Positions 1 through 5,247 of a stretch of DNA of 5,247 nt are shown here, piece by piece (position 1 is the stretch's first letter; each line of letters begins with the position of its first letter). Under the pieces are notes generated by a model. That model saw nothing but the letters and a program-made list of their open reading frames with translations. It had not been told where the DNA came from and made no database searches. Source of the DNA: Mariprofundaceae bacterium (GTDB lineage Bacteria; Pseudomonadota; Zetaproteobacteria; Mariprofundales; Mariprofundaceae); NCBI GenBank assembly GCA_030950975.1, contig JAUZQL010000142.1, positions 1 to 5,247 on the forward strand. The letters are read 5' to 3'. The translations under genes were made by a program, and so were the position numbers.

Positions 1-235
1 ACATAGCAAAAGGCATATTGACTGATTCTGCCATCAAGGTCGCCAAGGTTGTTTTTCCGACACCAGGAGGTCCCCAAAACACGCAAGATACTGCCCTTTT
101 TTCTCGAATAGCCGCTGCAAACCAAGCTGAATCATCGGTAAGCTCACATTGACCTTGCACATCTTGTAATTTTTTGGGGCGTAAACGATGTGCCAAAGGT
201 GCCATATGAGCTGACTCATCAAATAAACTAGGCAT
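1..235 (-). CDS. rarA: Replication-associated recombination protein A (RarA/MgsA), N-terminal 78 residues, truncated by the window edge
   Basis: The minus strand from ATG at 235 reads open to base 1, giving 78 codons of a gene whose 3' part lies outside the window. The product begins MPSLFDESAHMAPLAHRLRP and carries a Walker A motif, GPPGVGKT, at residues 55-62. The preceding pattern (PLAxRxRPxxLxxxxGQ, then VFWGPPG) is that of RarA, a clamp-loader-like AAA+ ATPase acting at stalled replication forks. Family members run to about 440 residues, so most of the ATPase core, the lid and the tetramerisation domain are not visible. The start is only 5 bp after the stop of the upstream barrel gene, with a weak purine tract (ACAGGG) directly before it, so it is probably translated from the lolA operon mRNA. 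A second in-frame Met at residue 11 is possible, but the first fits the family length better. Family identity is secure from the motif and flanks; function is inferred from family. Confidence 0.88.
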   Translation of the reverse strand, partial: MPSLFDESAHMAPLAHRLRPKKLQDVQGQCELTDDSAWFAAAIREKRAVSCVFWGPPGVGKTTLATLMAESVNMPFAM

Positions 236-240
236 CCCTG

Positions 241-1344
241 TTAGAATTTTTTAGATAATGACAAAGCCAATGTTTGCTGACGATTACGATAGTTGCCTGC
301 AAATGCTGCGGGTGCGCTTGCAGTTTGCTTGGCAAAAAAACCATAGGCATAGGCAAGATCCACTTGTATCCCCATTAAATTTCCACCCATCCCAAAGCTC
401 AAACGATGCCCTGGTTGATCCATGATGGCTGGCTGAACTTGATTTGCTGAATTGGCGGCTTGTTCATAAGCATAACCCATGCGAAATGCGGTGTTAGGTA
501 ACCAATAATAAGTCAGACCTGTTTTTAAGGATACGGTATTTTTTAAGGCTAAGGCATGATTGATTGCGCCACCTTGCACATTCAGATTCTTTAAGCGCGA
601 CCAATGGGTATAAGTCAAATCACCTTCGACACGAAATTTATCTTCAATATCATGGGATACGCCCAAGGTGAGTGTTTCAGGTAAATTGAGATTGACTGTT
701 TGCGCACCATTCGTCACTTTGGCTTTACTGCCTGTGCGTAACAACATGCCCACTTGCCAAAAAGGTAGCGGTTTCCAATTCACACCGACATTGATACCAA
801 AACTAACACGGTCACTGCCTGAAAATGTAGCAGCCCCTTGTGACATTTGAATGCGGCTTTGATACATATCCAAGCCATGTGCGACTGCCAGTGTGCTACT
901 CAACGCATAAACTACGTCCAAAGATAAGCGATCCACTTCAAGATTAGTTTGTTCACCAAACCATGCATTATGGGCAGCAAAAGGGCGTGTTAAAGCCATA
1001 GAAGCACCAATATTGCTTGTATGTGGCATCCAAATCGCGTGAAACCCCTGAACTTTATAATTATTGCCTGCATTGAAAGGCATACCAGTGGCAGTCACCA
1101 CTGAAGCATTACGCAATTCAATAGCAGTGTTCAATTGTACATCGACACCATCCAACCAAGCGACGGCTGCGGGGTTGTATGAAGCTGCTGACACATCTGC
1201 GACCCCAGCCACCATCGCATTTGCCACGCCAACACCGGCCGCACTGGCATCTTCATTGGCAAAACCTGATGCTTCAGCTGTCTGCAAAGCACTGCCCAAC
1301 AAAGATAATAGTCCTAAACTTATTGCCATACGTTGTTTCATCAT
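241..1344 (-). CDS. FadL/OmpP1/TodX-family outer membrane transport protein
   Basis: This 367-residue protein is predicted to be an outer-membrane beta-barrel for long-chain fatty acids or other hydrophobic compounds. Residues 1-25 are a signal peptide with a likely cut after AEA, so the mature protein starts SGFANEDASAAG, matching the family's SGFA-type N-terminus that forms the plug. The family NPA motif is at residues 57-59 (SYNPAAVAW). Later segments follow FadL strand patterns: LPETLTLGVSHDI, then DLTYTHWSRL, then a TGLTYYWLPNTAFRMGYAYE stretch, then QPGHRLSFGMG. The chain ends in KKF, the terminal Phe expected for BAM-assembled barrels. It is shorter than E. coli FadL (about 446 residues), suggesting shorter loops. 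The ATG overlaps the lolA stop as ATGA, implying translational coupling. A GGAG lies only 2 nt before this ATG but 5 nt before the next in-frame ATG at 1341, so the true start may be one codon in. The substrate cannot be told, so I give no gene symbol. Confidence 0.9.
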   Translation of the reverse strand: MMKQRMAISLGLLSLLGSALQTAEASGFANEDASAAGVGVANAMVAGVADVSAASYNPAAVAWLDGVDVQLNTAIELRNASVVTATGMPFNAGNNYKVQGFHAIWMPHTSNIGASMALTRPFAAHNAWFGEQTNLEVDRLSLDVVYALSSTLAVAHGLDMYQSRIQMSQGAATFSGSDRVSFGINVGVNWKPLPFWQVGMLLRTGSKAKVTNGAQTVNLNLPETLTLGVSHDIEDKFRVEGDLTYTHWSRLKNLNVQGGAINHALALKNTVSLKTGLTYYWLPNTAFRMGYAYEQAANSANQVQPAIMDQPGHRLSFGMGGNLMGIQVDLAYAYGFFAKQTASAPAAFAGNYRNRQQTLALSLSKKF

Positions 1345-1973
1345 CGCTCCACTATTTGCCCATCCGAGTTCAATACATCCACTCCTTTGGGTACTGTAAA
1401 TTCAAAGTTTTTCATATCAATGTTGTGAATATTTAAGTCTAACAATTCCATTCGATTACGATTACCCAAAGCATCCCGACTTTCAAACCATGCAGGCAAA
1501 TCACGTTCATTCAAAGACAGCCATAATTCGGTATTTGAACCAATACGCAAGTGATACACATCTTTTCCAGCTTCTTGCTTGATATCCAGCACCTGAATTT
1601 CATTGGCTTGCACACGCCCTTCCAATAAACGCATGGCAATCGGATCAATGCCATCAAGCGACTGTAAATATTGGACTTGCATCAAATCAGGTTCGTAAAA
1701 CCAAATGCCTTCACCATTGCTGACATACAGTTGCTCGTAGGGTTGGGTATATTGCCATCGAAAATGACCAAATTTAGCAACTTTTAGGCTGCCTTGGAAC
1801 TTTTGCTCACTTGCATCATCATAGCTAATGCTTTGTTTAAAGTTACACTCAAAACCTTTGATGATTGATAAACGTTGCAAGCCATCTTTCAAAGTCTGTG
1901 GTAAATCTGCTGCCCATACGGTCGATGCAAAGCACATCATCACCAAGCCAATATATAATTTATAAAATTTCAT
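1341..1973 (-). CDS. lolA: Outer-membrane lipoprotein carrier protein LolA
   Basis: This 210-residue protein is a periplasmic chaperone that takes lipoproteins from the LolCDE complex at the inner membrane and delivers them to the outer membrane. Residues 1-21 are a signal peptide ending VWA. Mature hallmarks are FECNFKQ near residues 41-47, the HFRWQYTQP strand at 70-78, then SNGEGIWFYEPDLMQ, and a C-terminal FEFTVPKGVDVL. Length agrees with E. coli LolA (203). Aligning the region by eye to E. coli LolA places Lys67 where E. coli has Arg43 of the mature protein, a residue implicated in handing cargo onward; the nearby Phe47 equivalent is kept as Phe71. One Cys (43) remains after processing. 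The ATG at 1973 is preceded by AGGGG with 4 nt spacing. It is the first gene of the lolA, barrel, rarA block and shares 4 bp with the barrel gene. Confidence 0.9.
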   Translation of the reverse strand: MKFYKLYIGLVMMCFASTVWAADLPQTLKDGLQRLSIIKGFECNFKQSISYDDASEQKFQGSLKVAKFGHFRWQYTQPYEQLYVSNGEGIWFYEPDLMQVQYLQSLDGIDPIAMRLLEGRVQANEIQVLDIKQEAGKDVYHLRIGSNTELWLSLNERDLPAWFESRDALGNRNRMELLDLNIHNIDMKNFEFTVPKGVDVLNSDGQIVER

Positions 1974-2010
1974 GATGCCCCTGTTATTTAGAACAATCTG
2001 TTGGTTTTTC

Positions 2011-2046
2011 TATATAGTCACTGATGTTACGCACTTTGTGACAAAG
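2011..2046 (-). promoter_or_regulatory. Candidate lolA promoter with overlapping 13-bp palindrome
   Basis: Upstream of lolA on the minus strand, TATATA (2011-2016) could be a -10 box about 38 bp before the start codon, and the preceding TGA gives an extended -10 flavour. No good -35 sits at 17 bp. That position is instead occupied by a perfect inverted repeat, CTTTGT-G-ACAAAG (2034-2046), which could be an operator over the -35 region. The palindrome is a direct observation; promoter and operator roles are inference. Confidence 0.3.
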
Positions 2047-2105
2047 ATGCATCATCCTATGCTCTTAGGTTCTAAAGCCGCACTTCCAGAGCAATAATCT
2101 TTATC

Positions 2106-2189
2106 TTATGCTTCATCAGCATCAAAATAATGTTTTATTTTTTCAATTAGAATTCTTTTTTCACCATCTGAAAATTCAACATCTGACAT
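2106..2189 (-). CDS. Possible 27-residue protein, resembling the N-terminus of DUF2164 proteins; may be a remnant
   Basis: A short minus-strand frame runs from ATG at 2189 to TAA at 2106-2108. It is preceded by a strong Shine-Dalgarno sequence, GAGGG, followed by ATATAG and then the ATG; the TAG immediately upstream is in frame, so this ATG is the first possible start. The product contains VEFSDGEKRILIEKIKHYF, which resembles the opening of DUF2164 proteins (a hydrophobic-F/L-S-x-E pattern followed by I-x-KIxxYF). Those proteins normally continue for another 50 or so residues, including an LLDF-type stretch and a YN pair. I read past the stop in all three frames and did not find that continuation. 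It is therefore either a genuine very small protein, a decayed gene whose 3' part is lost, or a chance frame. The good ribosome site and amphipathic helix pattern argue against chance. It lies 132 bp upstream of lolA on the same strand. No function is known for the family. Confidence 0.42.
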   Translation of the reverse strand: MSDVEFSDGEKRILIEKIKHYFDADEA

Positions 2190-2348
2190 CTATATCCCTC
2201 ATTTTTCCACTATTTTTTACGATGGCAAGATTTGAATGCCCAAGCGTCATCCATACGCATGAGGTTGTGAGGACAAATATCGAAATGATTGGAATTTTCG
2301 CAAGAATTTTAGATAAATAGAAAGTAAAAAATCTTTTACATCTCTATA

Positions 2349-2391
2349 AAAAGAACCATCATGGGCGAAAATAATCCGTATGAGTTCTTTT
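2349..2391 (-). terminator. Hairpin downstream of tRNA-Leu, likely terminator
   Basis: AAAAGAAC (2349-2356) and GTTCTTTT (2384-2391) form an 8-bp stem. After a 2-nt bulge the stem can continue with TCAT (2359-2362) and ATGA (2380-2383). On the minus strand the 3' arm runs GTTCTTTTT, giving the U-rich end expected for intrinsic termination. The hairpin begins 6 nt after the encoded CCA of the tRNA. The loop is large (about 17 nt) and the stem is AT-rich, so strength is uncertain. The arms are symmetric enough that it could act in both directions. Confidence 0.45.
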
Positions 2392-2397
2392 AATGAT

Positions 2398-2484
<87 letters not shown>

Positions 2485-2498
2485 AGAGGTTTATCAAG

Positions 2499-2525
2499 AT
2501 CATAATGTTATTGAATTTTAATCAA
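2499..2525 (-). promoter_or_regulatory. Candidate promoter of tRNA-Leu
   Basis: On the minus strand, TATGAT (2499-2504) is a near-consensus -10 box lying 14 nt before the first base of the tRNA, giving a leader of about 7 nt. TTGATT (2520-2525) is a possible -35 box, but the spacer is only 15 bp; shifted hexamers ATTGAT or CATTGA give 16-17 bp with poorer matches. The -10 box is the stronger part of this call. Confidence 0.42.
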
Positions 2526-2544
2526 TGCCGTCGCATCGTAGAAT

Positions 2545-2548
2545 GGAG
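2545..2548 (+). promoter_or_regulatory. Ribosome binding site that fixes the GTG start of rnr
   Basis: GGAG lies 7 nt before the GTG at 2556. The codon just upstream in the same frame is TGA (2553-2555), so no earlier in-frame start exists. The ATG at 2552 is in another frame and stops after a few codons. This makes GTG the likely initiation codon. Confidence 0.7.
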
Positions 2549-2555
2549 TGAATGA

Positions 2556-4703
2556 GTGTCAAGAGATAAACAAATCAAGTCAACTTTTCATAAGACTAAA
2601 AAACAGAAAGAATCACCTTACCCAAAAACGGGTGAGCAAGCTGCTTCCCCTTGGGAGAAAGCAAGCAAACGTCATGCAAGTAAGAACAACAACCATGCTT
2701 CCAAAAGTAAAGCAGGTCGTCGCAAAGCATACGGGCGTGATGAAGCCGCTGCAAAACGTCCTTATCCTAAAAATAAATCACACCATCAACATGATAGAAA
2801 ATCTTCTCATTCAGTCGAACAAGTGATTGGTATTGTATCGGCACATCCTGATGGTTTTGGCTTTGTCGATGTCGCAGGACGTGATAAAGGCGTGTTTTTA
2901 CCTCATGAAGAAATGCAGCACTTAATGCATGGTGATGAAGTTGAAGTCCGTGTTGTGTTTAAGCGTGGGCGTGAATCAGGGGAATACATTCGCACAGTCA
3001 AAGAAGCGAGCAATTTATTGATTGGGCAATTAAGTATTCAAGATGGTTTAGCTTTGGTCAAACCTCGTTCACGAAAAATGCCCGCATCCATTGTGATCAA
3101 ACATGCAAAATCCATTAATGCAAAGGATGGTGATTGGGTACGTATTGAAATTAAACGTCATTCACAACCTTTAGAAGCTAAAATTTTAGAGGTATTGGGC
3201 GCGGATTTAACCCCTCAACGCTTGATTGATTTGGTGATTGATGAACAAGGCTTATGCGAATCATTTCCAGCTAAAGTCTTACAAGAGTCTGAAAAAATAG
3301 CCGATGAACTTCAAGAGAGTGATTGCCAAGGGCGCAAGGATTTAACCCATTTACCGTTTGTCACCATTGATGGTGAAGATGCCCGTGATTTTGATGATGC
3401 GATTTGCGTGTTACCACGTGGTGAAGGTTTTGAGGCTTGGATTGCCATTGCCGATGTAGCACATTATGTCCATCCACATACAGCGCTCGATGAAGAAGCA
3501 CTGGAACGAGGAAATTCATTTTATTTCCCTGATCGTGTCATTCCCATGTTACCTGAAAAATTATCCAATGGACTTTGTTCACTCAATCCAAGGGTAAAAC
3601 GTTTGGCGATGGTGGTAAGAATTCGTTTTGATGCGAATGGTAAGCGCCGCTCTTCCAACATGTATGAAGCGGTGATTTACTCCCATGCACGTTTAACCTA
3701 TACCCAAGTTGCCAAATGGTTGGATGATGGTGATAAACAAGCCGTTGCAGGTATTAAAGTACGTCCGATGTTGGAAGATGCTGCACGTTTGTTTGGTGTG
3801 TTGGAGCGTTGCCGTCAAATGCGTGGCGCACTGGATTTGGATTTACCTGAAACCCGTGCTGTCTTGGAAGATGACCGTGTAACTGACATGGCATCACGAC
3901 CTCGCAATATTGCGCATAAATTGATTGAAGAATTGATGTTGGCTGCCAATACTTCTGTTGCAGAATTTATGGAAGATAGACAATGCTCGTTACTTTATCG
4001 GATTCACCCTGCACCAGAACGTGAAGCTATTGAAACACTCAATACCTTCCTTGCTCCTCAAGGCTTGCATATCAAACAACATAAAAAATACGATGTTCGT
4101 TCGGGTGATGTTCAACGTGTGTTGGAGCAATCTGAAGGAAAACCTTATGCCCATGTCTTACATCGTTTAATTTTGCGTTCCATGCAACAAGCGAAGTACA
4201 CGACTAAGAATGTAGGACATTTTGGTTTAGCGTATAAAAGCTATGGTCATTTCACTAGCCCGATTCGACGTTATGCAGATTTAACCGTTCATCGTCGTTT
4301 AAAAGCATTGATTCGTCATGAGAACCCAGACAAAGTACAAGCTACAAAAGAGCTTGAAAACATTGGCTTGCATGTTTCAACGCAAGAGAGAAAACAGCAA
4401 CGTGGCGAATGGGATACGCAAGCCATGTTAGCCGCTTTATATCATGCCAATGATGTTGGAAAAACGATGAAAGCAACAATTTCAGGCTTGACGAAACGGC
4501 GTTTATTTTTTGAACTAGAAGGAAGTTTGGCAGAAGCAGAAATGCCTGTAGATGATTTAAATGGTTTATATGAGCATGATGATGTTCATCATCGTTTGGT
4601 TTCACAACATGGTGGCGAAGCCTTTAATTTAGGTGATCAACGTGAGGTCATGCTTGATAGTACAGATCCTGTACGAGGCATGATTCGAGTGCATATTTTG
4701 TAA
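2556..4703 (+). CDS. rnr: Ribonuclease R (3'-5' exoribonuclease, RNB family)
   Basis: This 715-residue protein is an RNase II/R exonuclease that degrades structured RNA from the 3' end in the cytoplasm, with roles in mRNA and rRNA quality control. Residues 1-86 are a low-complexity tract rich in Lys, Arg and His. Cold-shock-type RNA-binding domains follow, the first beginning near residue 87 (VIGIVSAHPDGFGFV) and the second near 150-225. The RNB catalytic domain spans about 258-585 and shows TIDGEDARDFDDA with the four metal-binding Asp at 272, 278, 280 and 281, then ADVAHYV with Tyr304, and SPIRRYADLTVHRRL with Arg571-Arg572. A C-terminal S1 domain runs from about 636 to the end. All catalytic residues are present. 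Compared with E. coli RNase R (813 residues) it lacks the N-terminal helix-turn-helix and the Lys-rich C-terminal tail; the basic tract is at the front instead. It appears to be a single-gene unit, with no downstream partner on this strand. Confidence 0.95.
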   Translation: MSRDKQIKSTFHKTKKQKESPYPKTGEQAASPWEKASKRHASKNNNHASKSKAGRRKAYGRDEAAAKRPYPKNKSHHQHDRKSSHSVEQVIGIVSAHPDGFGFVDVAGRDKGVFLPHEEMQHLMHGDEVEVRVVFKRGRESGEYIRTVKEASNLLIGQLSIQDGLALVKPRSRKMPASIVIKHAKSINAKDGDWVRIEIKRHSQPLEAKILEVLGADLTPQRLIDLVIDEQGLCESFPAKVLQESEKIADELQESDCQGRKDLTHLPFVTIDGEDARDFDDAICVLPRGEGFEAWIAIADVAHYVHPHTALDEEALERGNSFYFPDRVIPMLPEKLSNGLCSLNPRVKRLAMVVRIRFDANGKRRSSNMYEAVIYSHARLTYTQVAKWLDDGDKQAVAGIKVRPMLEDAARLFGVLERCRQMRGALDLDLPETRAVLEDDRVTDMASRPRNIAHKLIEELMLAANTSVAEFMEDRQCSLLYRIHPAPEREAIETLNTFLAPQGLHIKQHKKYDVRSGDVQRVLEQSEGKPYAHVLHRLILRSMQQAKYTTKNVGHFGLAYKSYGHFTSPIRRYADLTVHRRLKALIRHENPDKVQATKELENIGLHVSTQERKQQRGEWDTQAMLAALYHANDVGKTMKATISGLTKRRLFFELEGSLAEAEMPVDDLNGLYEHDDVHHRLVSQHGGEAFNLGDQREVMLDSTDPVRGMIRVHIL

Positions 4704-4726
4704 ATATTTTGGATCTCTTCTAAAAT

Positions 4727-4749
4727 CTAAACAGTTAGCCGTTTTTTTT
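4727..4749 (+). terminator. Weak candidate terminator between rnr and the ParA-like gene
   Basis: CTAA (4727-4730) and TTAG (4735-4738) form a short 4-bp stem around ACAG, and a run of eight T follows at 4742-4749. It lies 23 bp after the rnr stop and overlaps the 3' end of the converging ParA-like gene. The U tract favours termination of rnr, but the stem is too short to be convincing. An alternative AAAC/GTTT pairing is equally weak. Confidence 0.25.
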
Positions 4750-5247
4750 ATCACACTTGATTAACCATCGATCGATGGCTTGACCAATCGCTTCAATGTT
4801 TCGGGCTGCTTTTTGCCCTGGAAACATGGTAGTCGGCGTTTCTCCTGAGCCAATAGCGCGTGGAAAGTCTTGATATTGATGCATAACTTTATCAATGACG
4901 GTTACGGGTGCTGTTTTCAATGCTTTTTTTGTATCTTCACCAAGAACACTTTGTTGAATATAGCGATTAAGAACATAGGCAATGGGTTTACTCGCATCCA
5001 AACCCGCTTCTAATGATACGTAGGAAGCATCAACATCAACAGCCGAAGGTTGAACAGGGATAATGAGTGCATCGGATACATGAATGGCTGCGCGAACCGT
5101 CGATTTATCAGTACCCGGTGTATCCAATAGAATATAATCGACATCTAACTTTCGACAGGAACGAATTTTTGATGGTAAGGTGACTGCATATACTTTAATG
5201 CCGAGAAGTGGGCTATTCTCAACTTGTTGTTTTTTCCAAAATACTGA
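4735..5247 (-). CDS. ParA/MinD-family partition ATPase, C-terminal 170 residues, N-terminus outside window
   Basis: The minus-strand frame is open from the right edge to TAA at 4735-4737. A TTG at 5127 is not the real start, because 40 in-frame residues precede it and include the lead-in to the Walker B motif. The visible part begins SVFWKKQQ, the region that follows DxDPQ in ParA proteins. It then shows Walker B DYILLDTPGT (Asp at fragment residue 42), VRAAIHVSDALIIPVQPS (51-68), a VLNRY segment with Asn at 94 that corresponds to the nucleotide-contacting vlNr motif, and a tail FPGQKAARNIEAIGQAIDRW. These are ParA-type features; the P-loop (KGGVGKT) must lie beyond the window. Such ATPases segregate plasmids or chromosomes, or position protein complexes, usually with a ParB-like partner. 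No partner follows on the 3' side, where rnr converges after 31 bp. Family assignment is firm; the cargo is unknown. Confidence 0.85.
   Translation of the reverse strand, partial: SVFWKKQQVENSPLLGIKVYAVTLPSKIRSCRKLDVDYILLDTPGTDKSTVRAAIHVSDALIIPVQPSAVDVDASYVSLEAGLDASKPIAYVLNRYIQQSVLGEDTKKALKTAPVTVIDKVMHQYQDFPRAIGSGETPTTMFPGQKAARNIEAIGQAIDRWLIKCDKKNG

Larger units (their letters stand above)
1974..2397. other. 424-bp intergenic region between lolA and the tRNA gene
   Basis: Most of this region is AT-rich and shows no convincing large gene on either strand. It holds the candidate lolA promoter and palindrome (2011-2046), a weak GCTCT/AGAGC inverted repeat (2061-2065 with 2088-2092), a possible 27-codon gene on the minus strand (2106-2189), a short GC-richer patch (about 2223-2275) containing the small repeat GCGT/ACGC (2244-2247 with 2255-2258), and a hairpin after the tRNA (2349-2391). 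Longer open frames here lack ribosome binding sites or start inside the tRNA, so I do not call them. Confidence 0.7.

Noticed and set aside
34..222. 62-codon minus-strand open frame
   Set aside because: It lies inside rarA in another frame; the rarA frame carries the Walker A motif and family pattern, this one nothing recognisable.
1064..1436. Two overlapping plus-strand frames opposite the start of the barrel gene and end of lolA
   Set aside because: Antisense shadows of two well-supported genes, with no ribosome site or family resemblance.
2061..2092. GCTCT/AGAGC hairpin as terminator of the small DUF2164-like gene
   Set aside because: Only 5 bp, a large loop and no following T run on the minus strand.
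2108..2320. 70-codon plus-strand frame in the intergenic region
   Set aside because: Phe/His-rich, low-complexity product from AT-rich DNA, no Shine-Dalgarno before its ATG, and it overlaps the better-supported small minus-strand frame.
4578..4593. GATGATG-TT-CATCATC inverted repeat inside rnr
   Set aside because: It encodes a run of Asp and His in the S1 region; the repeated codons explain the symmetry, and there is no sign of a regulatory role.
4342..4605. 87-codon minus-strand frame within rnr
   Set aside because: Antisense to the conserved RNB and S1 coding sequence; His/Leu-rich shadow.
4742..4749. T8 run, A8 on the ParA coding strand, as a possible frameshift site
   Set aside because: It falls in the last few codons before the stop, so slippage would change only the extreme C-terminus; no evidence of programmed frameshifting.

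Overview
The window holds a moderately AT-rich stretch (roughly 40-45% GC by eye) of what looks like ordinary chromosomal DNA from a Gram-negative proteobacterium. The evidence is a periplasmic lipoprotein carrier (LolA), a FadL-type outer-membrane barrel ending in Phe, RarA, RNase R and a CCA-encoding tRNA-Leu. The families fit a gamma- or zetaproteobacterium, but the sequence alone does not settle the lineage.

Layout. Positions 1-1973 (minus strand) form a tight three-gene block read lolA -> fadL-like -> rarA. lolA and the barrel gene overlap by 4 bp (ATGA), and only 5 bp separate the barrel gene from rarA, which runs off the left edge. Positions 1974-2397 are mostly non-coding; they carry a candidate lolA promoter with a 13-bp palindrome, a possible 27-codon gene resembling the start of a DUF2164 protein, and a hairpin that may end the tRNA transcript. 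A tRNA-Leu(CAG) gene lies at 2398-2484 (minus). It diverges across 71 bp from rnr (RNase R, 2556-4703, plus), which starts at GTG. At the right edge a ParA-type ATPase (4735-5247, minus, N-terminus outside the window) converges on rnr with only 31 bp between the stop codons.

How the genes relate. The left block joins envelope biogenesis (LolA carries lipoproteins across the periplasm; the barrel sits in the outer membrane) to a DNA-maintenance ATPase (RarA). lolA-rarA adjacency is known from other proteobacteria, so the barrel gene between them is the unusual part. rnr and the tRNA belong to RNA metabolism. The ParA-like gene has no parB on its downstream side. I see no insertion sequence, CRISPR array, integrase or defence cassette. 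The most worthwhile points are the barrel gene inside the lolA-rarA pair, the RNase R whose basic tract is at the N-terminus instead of the C-terminus, the small DUF2164-like reading frame, and the ParA without a downstream partner.
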